A stretch of 64,000 nt of DNA from Planomicrobium sp. Y74 (GTDB lineage Bacteria; Bacillota; Bacilli; Bacillales_A; Planococcaceae). The position numbers and the translations under genes were made by a program. Positions 42,486-50,560 of this stretch are shown one piece after another (position 1 is the first letter of the stretch; each line of letters begins with the position of its first letter). The stretch is from assembly GCF_003668635.1 (NCBI RefSeq), contig NZ_RCWH01000003.1, positions 124,001-188,000 on the forward strand. The letters are read 5' to 3'. The notes beneath the pieces were generated by a model, which saw nothing but the letters and a program-made list of their open reading frames with translations, ran no database searches and was not told the DNA's origin.

Positions 42486-43937
42486 TTAAAATCCTCCATA
42501 GACAAATCCTTGACCTGAAGCACCGAAGACAAGGATTGAGACAATGAGTAAAACATACACGGCATATCGAGCGAATGCCGGGCGTTGCGATAGCCAGTTC
42601 CATGTCGACGCATTTTTTCTTTCGATATAATGAAACAATTGGACAATGACAAAGAAAAAGGTAAAGATCACTAGATCGAGCAGCGAGAACAGTTCAAACG
42701 CTTCAATGATTCCCGAGGGTCTCCACGAGCTTGGCGTTAAGAAAAGCTGTGCATTTTCAAATGCGGCTGTAACGGAATCCGATCGGAAAAAAACTCTGGA
42801 AAAACAGACAAGCAGGAAAGTGGTGGCGATTTTCATCCATTTATGCAGCGTTGGGCTCCTATCCAATTGGGTAAATGTCGCCATCTTTCCGCGAACATGT
42901 TTTGTGTGATCGCCAAAAACACGATAAAATCCGTGAATCAGCCCCCATAAAACAAAACTCCAGGCGGCTCCGTGCCAAATGCCGCTTATCAAAAAAGTAA
43001 TGATGATGACTAAATAAATTTCACTTCTCTTCTTTCTCCCTTTGCATAACGGCACAAAGATATAGTCCCTGAGCCATGCAGAAAGCGTGATATGCCACCT
43101 GCTCCAGAAATCCGCTATCGAAACGGCCAAATGCGGTTGCTTAAAGTTCTCGGTTAATTTGATCCCAAGCATTCTTGCACAACCGATGGCAATGTCACTG
43201 AGTGCTGAAAAGTCAGCGTATAACTGGATCGAAAACAGAACAGTAGCCAGTACGATTTGCGAACCGGTCGGGTCCGGACTATCGTACACACTCGCTACAA
43301 TCGGAGCGAGCCGATCCGCGATCAATGTCTTCTTGAAAAATCCCCATGCGATCCGCTTCATTCCGTAGCTTAAGTTCTCATACTTCAATGTCTGTTCCAC
43401 TTTAAATTGCGGCAGCAATTTCTTCGCGCGTTCAATCGGCCCCGCGACCAATTGTGGGAAAAAGGCAAAGTAGATTGAAAAATAGCCATAATGTCTTTCG
43501 GCTTTTTGCTTTCCGCGGTAGATGTCCACCAGATAGCTTACAGCTTGAAACGTATAGAAAGAAATGGCTAACGGCAGCACAATTTCCTGGTACGGTATGG
43601 CATAATTCCAATCCATATAGGCTGAAATTGCGCGGATTGAATCATTTACAAAGTTAAAATATTTAAACCATCCGAGGAAGAACAATAATACGCAGATACC
43701 CGCCAGCATGACTTTTTTTTTCTGTTCTTTGGTCTCCTGTTTTTCGATCATAATTCCAGTGGAATACGAAAAAGCGGTACTTAAAAGGAGTAACAGGACA
43801 AAGTAGCTGCTCAAGCTGGCATAAAAGCTGTAACTTGCTGCCAGTAAAAGAACCCATCTCCATCGATGGGGAATCAAATAATATGCAAAAACGATTACTG
43901 TGAAAAATATGAGAAATTCAATTGATATAAACGTCAT
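42486..43937 (-). CDS. MBOAT-family membrane O-acyltransferase (DltB/AlgI-like)
   Basis: A 483-residue polytopic protein, about 10-12 helices. MBOAT motifs are LPLAISFYTFQAVSYLVDIYRG, FPQLVAGPIERAKKLLPQ, DFWSRWHITLSAWLRDYIF and the catalytic His in LISGIWHGAAWSFVLWG. MBOATs such as DltB and AlgI move activated acyl groups across the membrane onto polymers (teichoic acid, alginate). It is the second-to-last gene of the operon; the SGNH partner follows after 84 nt. Start ATG 43937 after AGGTGA. Confidence 0.92.
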   Translation of the reverse strand: MTFISIEFLIFFTVIVFAYYLIPHRWRWVLLLAASYSFYASLSSYFVLLLLLSTAFSYSTGIMIEKQETKEQKKKVMLAGICVLLFFLGWFKYFNFVNDSIRAISAYMDWNYAIPYQEIVLPLAISFYTFQAVSYLVDIYRGKQKAERHYGYFSIYFAFFPQLVAGPIERAKKLLPQFKVEQTLKYENLSYGMKRIAWGFFKKTLIADRLAPIVASVYDSPDPTGSQIVLATVLFSIQLYADFSALSDIAIGCARMLGIKLTENFKQPHLAVSIADFWSRWHITLSAWLRDYIFVPLCKGRKKRSEIYLVIIITFLISGIWHGAAWSFVLWGLIHGFYRVFGDHTKHVRGKMATFTQLDRSPTLHKWMKIATTFLLVCFSRVFFRSDSVTAAFENAQLFLTPSSWRPSGIIEAFELFSLLDLVIFTFFFVIVQLFHYIERKNASTWNWLSQRPAFARYAVYVLLIVSILVFGASGQGFVYGGF

Positions 43938-44028
43938 CCAATCACCTGATAAACAATAAACTTAAGGTTTTTCATGAAGCGGGAATTTGTCTCAAATCAT
44001 CCATTTTTCCGATGATTGCAAACCGTCT

Positions 44029-45417
44029 CTATTCAGGTAACTCGGAATAGAGTATTTTGCCGAAATGGTTACGTGGGATTTCCTCGATTCTCTTAATCAC
44101 AAAGCCTTTTAAGTTTAATTTTTCCTTAATTATTTTTTTAATTTGAACTCGATCTTCTTGTAAGGTGTAAATATACAAGTGGTCATCGGTTCCTGTACAG
44201 ACACAGTCATGGCCATGCTCATTTAAAAGGCCTTCAACTTCATCCAAGCTGATCCGACTTCCAGCGACTTTGATGATTCTTTTGATGCGCCCCGTTATAA
44301 AGAAATAACCATCCTGGTCAAAACAAGCCAGATCACCTGTGTGTAATATTCCGTTGTTTTCATCTTCTTTCGAAAGATCGCCAAACGACTCCGCATAGCC
44401 CAAAGAAACATTTGCTCCTTTGTATATCAATTCACCGCTGACATAAGGCGTCGTAATAGGATCGCCCTTGTCATCTTGCAGCATCAGTTCTCCATCTGGA
44501 ATGGCAATCCCGATGCTTCCGGCTTTATCAAGGTTTCTTTCTGATGGCAGATAACTCATCCGCGCCGTTGCTTCCGTTTGGCCGTACATGGTGAAAAAAC
44601 GAATCCCTTTCTGGTTGCACACTTCAGCAAATTTAGCCGATAGAGTGGAGCTCAGTTTCCCACCTGCTTGCGTTAACGTTTTCAAACTCGGCAGATTCAA
44701 CTCTTCGAATTTCAGCCGTTCGAGCATCTCATATACAAACGGAACACCGCCAAAAGTCGTTGCTTGCTGCTCTCTGCATAAGTCCCAAAACTCTTTTTTA
44801 AGGAGGGATGCATCCGTTACGATGATTGTCGCCCCGCGAATGAAATGACTGTTGATGATTGAAAGGCCATAGGAGTAATTCATCGGCAGGGTGGTGATGG
44901 GTTTATCGTCTGCCTTGATGTCAAGGTACGTCGCTATGGATTCGGCATTCATGAAGACATTTTCATAACTCAAGCGGACAAATTTGGGGCTTCCCGTACT
45001 TCCCGAGGTTGTTAAGAGGAGCGCAAGATTTTCATCAAGTTCATGCTGGAAAAATGTTGGAGATTTAAATAATGCGTAATCTCCATACACAAACGAACGA
45101 TCCATCGTTTCTGACAGGTCTTGATGTTCGCTGCTCGCCCATATGTATGCCGGCTTATAAAGGTCGATCAGTTTCTGCAGTCGATCGGGCTGGATGGATG
45201 CATCCAAAAGGACAGGGACCACATGACCTCTGATAAAGCCCACATAGCCAAACAAAGATTCTGTATTATTTGAACACAAACAAAAAACGAGCGTTCTTTC
45301 ACCTGCTTCAGCGCAGATAGCGTCAGCGATTTCCACCATTTCTGCGTAAGCGTATTCCCGTTCAGCATAGACAGCGGTACGGTTTCCAAACTCCTCAATT
45401 TTTTTGAAACTATTCAT
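44029..45417 (-). CDS. AMP-forming acyl/aminoacyl ligase (DltA-like)
   Basis: A 462-residue ANL-superfamily enzyme. It has the P-loop LLLTTSGSTGSPKFV, GGVPFVYEML, FFTMYGQTEATARMSYLP, hinge region LHTGDLACFDQDGYFFITGR, IKVAGSRISLDEVE and the C-terminal catalytic Lys in IPRNHFGKILY. It would activate an acid with ATP and load it on the carrier protein encoded immediately upstream, with which it overlaps by 8 nt. The specificity (D-Ala, fatty or hydroxy acid) cannot be read from sequence. It is shorter than DltA-type enzymes (about 500 residues), with a compact C-terminal domain. Confidence 0.88.
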   Translation of the reverse strand: MNSFKKIEEFGNRTAVYAEREYAYAEMVEIADAICAEAGERTLVFCLCSNNTESLFGYVGFIRGHVVPVLLDASIQPDRLQKLIDLYKPAYIWASSEHQDLSETMDRSFVYGDYALFKSPTFFQHELDENLALLLTTSGSTGSPKFVRLSYENVFMNAESIATYLDIKADDKPITTLPMNYSYGLSIINSHFIRGATIIVTDASLLKKEFWDLCREQQATTFGGVPFVYEMLERLKFEELNLPSLKTLTQAGGKLSSTLSAKFAEVCNQKGIRFFTMYGQTEATARMSYLPSERNLDKAGSIGIAIPDGELMLQDDKGDPITTPYVSGELIYKGANVSLGYAESFGDLSKEDENNGILHTGDLACFDQDGYFFITGRIKRIIKVAGSRISLDEVEGLLNEHGHDCVCTGTDDHLYIYTLQEDRVQIKKIIKEKLNLKGFVIKRIEEIPRNHFGKILYSELPE

Positions 45418-45661
45418 TTACAAAGTCTACTCCCAATCGGTTCAATAGCTGCATTCCTGACTGATACGAATCGAACTCTGTCATCCATTCGGAATCCAAT
45501 GAAACATCAAAAACATCTTCCATCGTGGAAATGAGGATCATATGTCCAAGGGAATCCCATTCGCTTGTTTCTCCCAGCGCTAAATCTTCACTTACTTCAT
45601 CTTCTTCCAATTCCAGTGCATCCATAAATGCATTTCTGTATTTCTCGATATTTTTCATCAT
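45410..45661 (-). CDS. Acyl carrier protein (DltC-like)
   Basis: An 83-residue acidic carrier protein with the phosphopantetheine site Ser37 in SEWDSLGHMILIS. Start ATG 45661 after AAAGGGTG. First gene of the operon carrier - ligase - MBOAT - SGNH, which mirrors dltC/dltA/dltB/dltD functionally but in a different order. The promoter upstream has a Fur box over the start site. Confidence 0.9.
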   Translation of the reverse strand: MMKNIEKYRNAFMDALELEEDEVSEDLALGETSEWDSLGHMILISTMEDVFDVSLDSEWMTEFDSYQSGMQLLNRLGVDFVNE

Positions 45662-45791
45662 TTACACCCTTTCACTATTCGAAGTTCTTTTTCAAACTCT
45701 CTATTCAATTCGTCCATGGCCACGTGCCAGGGGCTTATGTATACATTTGCTTACCATTGGATTTTTTGAGAACGATTGAAAAAATCTTAAT

Positions 45792-45806
45792 TGAAAATGA
45801 TTATCA
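45792..45806 (-). promoter_or_regulatory. Fur box over the start of the Dlt-like operon
   Basis: TGAAAATGATTATCA (plus-strand reading) matches the Fur 7-1-7 consensus with one mismatch, and a second overlapping perfect palindrome TGATTATCATAATCA sits at 45798-45812. It lies immediately downstream of the -10 on the minus strand, the classical repression position. Confidence 0.72.
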
Positions 45807-45812
45807 TAATCA

Positions 45813-45840
45813 ATTATAAGTTTGCGAAAAGAAAAGTCAA
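45813..45840 (-). promoter_or_regulatory. Sigma-A promoter of the Dlt-like operon
   Basis: On the minus strand: -35 TTGACT (45840-45835), 16-nt spacer, -10 TATAAT (45818-45813). The leader to the carrier-protein ATG is about 145 nt. The rest of the upstream gap (45841-46094) shows no further feature. Confidence 0.75.
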
Positions 45841-46094
45841 TATAGTATTCAAAGGAAACTAAACTGTTTTCTGGCGCAAAAAAACTGAACCCGACAAAGC
45901 AGAATAAGGTATTGTCCACACACTACCAAATCGGTGCAGGAACATGGAGGGGGATTTTATTCATCCGGGCAAATTTTGAGGGAATTGTGCAGAGAAGGAA
46001 AATTACATCCCTGTGAACTCCATTTCGCGATATACTGATAAGAAGCGCCATAAGCATGGACGAGAAAAACAGGAATAGTTAAAGGAGTGGCATA

Positions 46095-46550
46095 ATGGAC
46101 CGATTAGTGAAGGAACAATTAGGCGAGATGCTCGATGTGTTCGAAAGTTTCCCGGATTGTAAAATTGAAAAGACTGAAGGCGACCGGCTGTTGATCGCGA
46201 GTCACAAACCGGTTCCGTGGAGTGATGTGTTCGAAAAAGCTGATGCGGAGTCGGCGCATAAAATCGGCTCCATCAACCCGCACAAATTCGCGCTGGGGCT
46301 GTACATCGATTTCCCGCATGATTTCTTCGGGTTTGAGGAGTTGGTGAAAATCATAGATCCTGAGGCGACGCTGACATATTATCCGCCGGGCGAAAAGACG
46401 TCCACGGTGAAAAGCTGGTGGCGATTCCGTTCCGATGAAAAGTTTGACAGCATCCACCTGGTGCTGCGGAAAACAGAGTTGGATTATTATGATTTTAAGA
46501 GAGAAGACTGGATGGAATTGATGCGGCAGATTATCGGGGTTCATAAATGA
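46095..46550 (+). CDS. Hypothetical protein (conserved, unknown function)
   Basis: A 151-residue soluble protein without recognised domain. It is rich in charged and aromatic residues (KIEKTEGDRLLI, DFPHDFFGFEELV, SDEKFDSIHLVLRKTELDYYDF). Start ATG 46095 after AGGAG and with its own terminator, so it is a genuine single gene. A truncated relative lies at 36623-36807, showing that the family was once present twice here. Confidence 0.72.
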   Translation: MDRLVKEQLGEMLDVFESFPDCKIEKTEGDRLLIASHKPVPWSDVFEKADAESAHKIGSINPHKFALGLYIDFPHDFFGFEELVKIIDPEATLTYYPPGEKTSTVKSWWRFRSDEKFDSIHLVLRKTELDYYDFKREDWMELMRQIIGVHK

Positions 46551-46596
46551 TTATTGGAAATGAAATATGAATTGCCGACAATAAAAGATGTGTCGG

Positions 46597-46628
46597 AAAA
46601 ACGCTTCCTCCGGGAAGCGTTTTTTTGA
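46597..46628 (+). terminator. Rho-independent terminator of the 46.1-kb gene
   Basis: A 12-bp stem with ACGCTTCC / GGAAGCGT core (46597-46608, 46613-46624) and a run of T. Confidence 0.92.
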
Positions 46629-46652
46629 TTTTTGGGGGGATTTTAAGGCTGG

Positions 46653-46788
46653 CGCGGATAAACGGGCGCTAGCCGCGGATAAATGACGTCTAGCCGCGGA
46701 TAAAACCGGCTTAGGCGCGGATAAACAGGCCGCAGGCGCGGATAAACATCGATTTGCCGCGGGTAAGCGTGGTGGAGGCGCTTAAATA
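46653..46788. repeat. 21-bp phased array 1 of CGCGGATAAA
   Basis: Units start at 46653, 46674, 46695, 46716, 46737 and 46758, exactly 21 bp apart, with a degenerate seventh (CGCTTAAATA) at 46779. The 10-bp core is constant; the 11-bp remainder varies but tends to end in TAGC/TAGG/TTGC/CAGG. The flank at about 46790-46820 (TTGCC and AAGCATTTCTGAA) is shared with array 2. The DNA from 46821 to 47040 holds no other feature. Confidence 0.93.
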
Positions 46789-47052
46789 GAAGCTGGTTGC
46801 CTCGAAAACAAGCATTTCTGAAGTGATTTTCCTCAATCCCCTCACTCCTAAGCAGAAAACTGCTCCAAACGCACCCAAAATACGAGAAATTTAAAAGGAT
46901 ATCTCCTAAGATATGCTGCCAAGCAGCCGATCTGGATTAACAACCGCTCCAGCCAACTTTAGCGTGCAATGAAGGATGTGAACTATTTTTAATTATCCTT
47001 TTATCGCTTTCTTAACCAAATGTTATAATTTTTTGATCTTTTGACTGGTAAT

Positions 47053-47066
47053 CGAACATAGGTTCT
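47053..47066 (+). promoter_or_regulatory. LexA/DinR-type operator
   Basis: CGAACATAGGTTCT contains GAAC-N4-GTTC, the core of Gram-positive SOS boxes. It sits just before a possible -10 TATAGT (47069-47074) and 43 nt before the ATG at 47109, the right place to repress that gene. Confidence 0.55.
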
Positions 47067-47108
47067 GTTATAGTAAAAACATACCACTATGGAATGGGGT
47101 GTATTTCG

Positions 47109-47435
47109 ATGGTGCTTGCGATCAAAGAAGTGAACGGATATGAAAGAGGAAAAAAATATACTGAGGATCTTGAGATTTTATCCTGCTTCAAAAACGACGA
47201 ACATCGGGTAGTCGCTTTAACTGACACGGACGGCAATGTTTTTTACTGGACGACTACAGTGGATTCGCCTGAATATCGAAACTTCCGGAGAAAAGCCACT
47301 TATACATTTAAAGTCAGTTATATTTCCACAATAGTTGGCCCTTCCAGTCCCAAGATTGTGATTGCAGAATTGAATGACGTAACAGCTAGTAACGCTATGT
47401 TTGGTAAGGCAGAACAATATAGATTACATGCTTAA
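47109..47435 (+). CDS. Small hypothetical protein, possibly SOS-regulated
   Basis: A 108-residue soluble protein, beta-rich by appearance (EILSCFKNDEHRVVALTDTD, GNVFYWTTTVDS, YTFKVSYIST, KIVIAELNDV); no family recognised, although the fold might be a small OB- or SH3-like barrel. GGGGTG upstream selects ATG 47109 over the ORF start at 47094. A LexA-type box lies in its promoter and a terminator follows, so it is monocistronic and may respond to DNA damage. Confidence 0.7.
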   Translation: MVLAIKEVNGYERGKKYTEDLEILSCFKNDEHRVVALTDTDGNVFYWTTTVDSPEYRNFRRKATYTFKVSYISTIVGPSSPKIVIAELNDVTASNAMFGKAEQYRLHA

Positions 47436-47449
47436 TATATATTTAAGAA

Positions 47450-47480
47450 GAACCTTGATGCGCTCAAGGTTCTTTTTGTT
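47450..47480 (+). terminator. Rho-independent terminator of the 47.1-kb gene
   Basis: Stem AGAACCTTGA / TCAAGGTTCT (47450-47459, 47465-47474) followed by TTTTGTTT. Confidence 0.92.
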
Positions 47481-47640
47481 TAGCTGTATAAATGTCGGTC
47501 TTCCTGTCATCCATTGAGAATTTGAGGTCTTTTGAAAAACTATCTGTAAATGCGAAAGAATAAATAATTATATTATTGCATATTAATGCATGTTAAACTT
47601 AACTGTAAATCATACATATTTTATTAAAGGAGCCCAACCA

Positions 47641-48819
47641 ATGACATTACAACAACAAATATTCAATTATATAGACAAGATCTCAAACGAAATAACAGAT
47701 ATCAGACGCCATCTCCATATGCATCCGGAGCTGTCGCATCAGGAAGTGGAGACGCCTGAATTTATTGCCAACTATTTGGAGGGGCTGAATATTCCGGTGC
47801 GGCGGGGCGTTGGAGGCAGAGGAGTCGTTGGGCGGATTGAAGGAGGGAAGCCGGGGAAGACGATTGCGTTCCGGGCCGATTTTGATGCGCTTCCGATCCA
47901 GGACGCCAAGGATGTGCCGTATAAATCCACGGTGCCCGGCGTGATGCATGCGTGTGGGCATGATGGCCATACGGCTGCGCTGCTCGGTTTTGCGAAAGTG
48001 ATGAATGAGGTGAAGGATGAACTGCCGGGAACCATCGTGCTAATCCATCAATTCGGCGAGGAATTGTCGCCGGGTGGTGCGACGGCGATGATTGAAGATG
48101 GTTGTTTGGAAGGCGTGGACGAGATTTACGGCGCGCATTTGCAATCGCAGATGGAAGTTGGCCATGTGTACGGTCGGGACGGTTATCTGCAGGCTGCTGA
48201 AGATACCGTGAAAATTACGGTGAACGGATCCGGCACGCACGGAGCGGAGCCGCATACAGGAACCGATCCGATACTGGCTGCCAGCCACATCATGGTCGCT
48301 TTGCAGTCGATTGTCAGCCGGAATGCGGATCCACTGAAAGAACTTGTCGTGTCGATAGGCAAATTCCATGCGGGGGATGCGGACAATGTCATTCCGGAAA
48401 AGGCGGTTATGGAAGGGACAATCCGTGTGTTTGATGAGAATTTGCGCTCGCTTGCGGGTCAGCGGATTAGGGATCTGGCTGCGGGCGTTGGGCAGGGGCT
48501 CGGCTGTACCGTGGATGTAGAAATCGGTAAGGGCTATGACTCCCTGTGGAATCATTCCGAACAAATGAATCTTATCCGCCGCGCCGTTGGCAATTCGTTT
48601 GGCGACGGCATCTACAAGGACATCGATCCAGTCATGCCGGTAGAAGATTTTTCTTATTATCTGCAGAAGGTGCCGGGCGCCTTTTTCTTTGTAGGTGCGA
48701 AACCTTTGGGCGTTGAAAACCCGTTTCCCCACCATCACGAGAAATTCGATTTCCACGAGCCGGCGATGGCCATGACGGCAAAGGTTTTTGCGGCGGCTTA
48801 TTTGGAATCGCAAAATTAA
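47641..48819 (+). CDS. M20-family amidohydrolase (N-acyl-amino-acid / hippurate hydrolase-like)
   Basis: A 392-residue M20D peptidase. The two-metal site is formed by ACGHDGHTA (His/Asp), the Glu pair in HQFGEELSPGG, His in SQMEVGHVYG-adjacent residues and the final His in HHHEKFDFHEPA; GSGTHGAEPHTGTDPI is the dimerisation-domain signature. Members cleave N-acylated amino acids such as N-acetyl- or hippurate-type substrates in the cytoplasm. The ORF opens at 47590, but AAAGGAG before ATG 47641 defines the start. Monocistronic. Confidence 0.92.
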   Translation: MTLQQQIFNYIDKISNEITDIRRHLHMHPELSHQEVETPEFIANYLEGLNIPVRRGVGGRGVVGRIEGGKPGKTIAFRADFDALPIQDAKDVPYKSTVPGVMHACGHDGHTAALLGFAKVMNEVKDELPGTIVLIHQFGEELSPGGATAMIEDGCLEGVDEIYGAHLQSQMEVGHVYGRDGYLQAAEDTVKITVNGSGTHGAEPHTGTDPILAASHIMVALQSIVSRNADPLKELVVSIGKFHAGDADNVIPEKAVMEGTIRVFDENLRSLAGQRIRDLAAGVGQGLGCTVDVEIGKGYDSLWNHSEQMNLIRRAVGNSFGDGIYKDIDPVMPVEDFSYYLQKVPGAFFFVGAKPLGVENPFPHHHEKFDFHEPAMAMTAKVFAAAYLESQN

Positions 48820-48874
48820 GGGCAGTGGGAGCATGTGCAGAGTGAAGCAATAAAATGAGGCAAGGAAAAAACTG

Positions 48875-48962
48875 AACCGCTTTAACAATACAAGACTATT
48901 CTTTAATTTTAGATGGCCATGCCCGTTGGATCTTCACTTAGGGTGTGGCTTTTACTTTTTGA
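48875..48962 (+). repeat. MITE-like element, partial copy F
   Basis: ACCGCTTTAACAATACAAGA, then GGCCATGCCCG and GGGTGTGGCTTTTACTTTTTGA align with the left and central parts of copies A-C; the right half is lost. It follows the M20 gene. Confidence 0.55.
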
Positions 48963-49044
48963 ATGCAGAAATGGCGGCAGGTTGATTGGTGAGGAGCGTA
49001 AAATGAATTGGGGAAATCGAAATATTGGCAGTTCTGGAGGCTGG

Positions 49045-49159
49045 CGCGGATAAAGTGGTGCTAGGCGCGGATAAATGTCGTTTTGCCGCGGATAAAAACG
49101 GCTTAGGCGCGGATAAACATGCCACAGCCGCGGATAACCATCGATTTGCCGCGGGTAAG
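49045..49159. repeat. 21-bp phased array 2 of CGCGGATAAA
   Basis: Units start at 49045, 49066, 49087, 49108, 49129 and 49150, exactly 21 bp apart; the last two read CGCGGATAAC and CGCGGGTAAG. A 22-nt stretch at 49139-49160 is identical to array 1, and the 3' flank (TTGCC, AAGCATTTCTGAA) is shared, so arrays 1 and 2 are related copies. Tyr-Pro-Arg repeat ORFs on the minus strand are translations of this array. Confidence 0.93.
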
Positions 49160-49265
49160 CGGATTCGAGGTATATAAAATGCGGTCGTTGCCCTGAAAAG
49201 AAGCATTTCTGAACGAATTTATAGCATAATTGTGCTGCTCCCTGGGAAGTGAAACGAAATTTAGA

Positions 49266-49299
49266 CATAAAAAGAGACCGAGTGCGTTAACACTCGGTC
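49266..49299 (-). terminator. Minus-strand terminator-like hairpin
   Basis: Stem GACCGAGTG / CACTCGGTC (49276-49284, 49291-49299), followed on the minus strand by CTCTTTTTAT. A second terminator downstream of the antiporter gene. Confidence 0.7.
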
Positions 49300-49352
49300 G
49301 ATGCAGTACACGCCTTATAAGAGCGGCAGGCCAAATTGAAGAGGTTATAAGC

Positions 49353-49402
49353 AAAAGAGTAACTACCTAAAATCCTGGCAGGGAGAAGGCGGTTACTCTT
49401 TT
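49353..49402. terminator. Terminator between convergent genes, antiporter side
   Basis: Stem AAAAGAGTAAC / GTTACTCTTTT (49353-49363, 49392-49402) with T-runs on both strands, 25 nt past the antiporter stop. Confidence 0.75.
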
Positions 49403-49426
49403 AATATCTACTTTCTTTTATTCCGT

Positions 49427-50383
49427 TTAATTCCTCAAAATAATATAAACGACATAAACGATATAAATAACAGCCAATACCGAACCTTCGATCCTTGAAA
49501 TCTTGTACTTGGTTCTTGCAAGAATCATCAATAGGACTGTCACACCAATCATCAGCCATACATCCGAAAAGATCTTCGAATCGACAGTTAAAGGACTGAT
49601 AGCTGCTGAGGTTCCTAAAATGAAGAAAATGTTGAAGATATTGCTGCCGATGATATTTCCCAGAGCAATGTCTACCTGCTTCTTCAAAGCTGCGGTTACA
49701 GAGGTGACGAGCTCAGGAAGTGAAGTACCTACGGCAACTATTGTTAAACCGACCAAGGTCTCGCTCATACCGAGGGCAAGGGCAATCTCGATACTGTTTT
49801 CGACGACGAGGCTGCCGCCGAACACGATGCCGGCAAGTCCGCCGATTGTTAAGAGCGAATTTTTGAGTTTGGACACATTCGCCGTGTCAACGGGATTTTC
49901 TTCTGTATTCAGGCGATCTTTCCTTGCCACTTCGAAGATATAGTAAAGGAAAACCGCGAAGAAAAGCAGCAGCATAATGCCTTCAGTTCTAGTGATGAGA
50001 TTGCTGTCCAGCGCTTGGAGCTGGATATCGCTGATCAGCAACAGCAATGCAACGGAGCCCAGTAAGGCGAAGGGAATTTCTTTCCGTATGGTTTCGCTCT
50101 GAACCAGCAACGGGAAAACGAGGGCTGTCACCCCTAAGATGAAAGTGATGTTGAAGATGTTGCTGCCGACTACATTCCCGATCGCTACATCACTGTTTCC
50201 TTCGAACGCTGCGATAAAGCTGACGGACGCTTCCGGCGCACTTGTACCGAAAGCGACAATCGTCAAGCCGATCAATAAAGGCGAAACCCTCAAGCTTTGC
50301 GCTATTTTTGAAGCGCCTTCCACAAAATAATCAGCTCCTTTAACTAAAAGAGCGAATCCTACCAATAATAAAAGATAAGTCAT
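49427..50383 (-). CDS. Calcium/sodium antiporter (CaCA family, YrbG-like)
   Basis: A 318-residue membrane protein with about ten helices and the two inverted alpha-repeats of the CaCA superfamily: GTSAPEASVSF with GNVVGSNIFNITFILG, and GTSLPELVTSV with GNIIGSNIFNIFFILG. It exchanges Ca2+ for Na+ or H+. Start ATG 50383 after AGAGAGG. No Ca- or Mn-responsive leader RNA was recognised upstream. Confidence 0.93.
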   Translation of the reverse strand: MTYLLLLVGFALLVKGADYFVEGASKIAQSLRVSPLLIGLTIVAFGTSAPEASVSFIAAFEGNSDVAIGNVVGSNIFNITFILGVTALVFPLLVQSETIRKEIPFALLGSVALLLLISDIQLQALDSNLITRTEGIMLLLFFAVFLYYIFEVARKDRLNTEENPVDTANVSKLKNSLLTIGGLAGIVFGGSLVVENSIEIALALGMSETLVGLTIVAVGTSLPELVTSVTAALKKQVDIALGNIIGSNIFNIFFILGTSAAISPLTVDSKIFSDVWLMIGVTVLLMILARTKYKISRIEGSVLAVIYIVYVVYIILRN

Positions 50384-50560
50384 GTGTTGTTCAATTCCTC
50401 TCTATACTAGAACGTTCGGTTACTCTCTTCTATGCCAATACCCTTCAAACTACTGTAAAAACCATAAAAAGCCGTCATCAGAAGAAGTGCTTCCAAGGAT
50501 GCATTTATTAATTTTTCGCTTGTATTCTCATACTCGCTTCTTCCTGGTGGCAGGTATATT

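Noticed and set aside
46653-46788. CRISPR array
   Set aside because: Repeat cores are only 10 bp and the variable part 11 bp, far below CRISPR dimensions, and no cas genes are present. Same for the arrays at 49045, 58245, 61787 and 63821.
48040-48888. 282-codon minus-strand ORF
   Set aside because: Lies antisense to the M20 amidohydrolase, which has full catalytic motifs; a shadow frame of GC-richer codons.
48909-49268. Minus-strand ORF rich in Tyr-Pro-Arg repeats (also 58115-58342)
   Set aside because: It is the translation of the 21-bp array in reverse; there is no ribosome binding site and the frame is kept only because 21 is a multiple of three.
50384-50560. Metal-sensing riboswitch (yybP-ykoY type) upstream of the Ca/Na antiporter
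   Set aside because: No conserved core or terminator hairpin in the leader.
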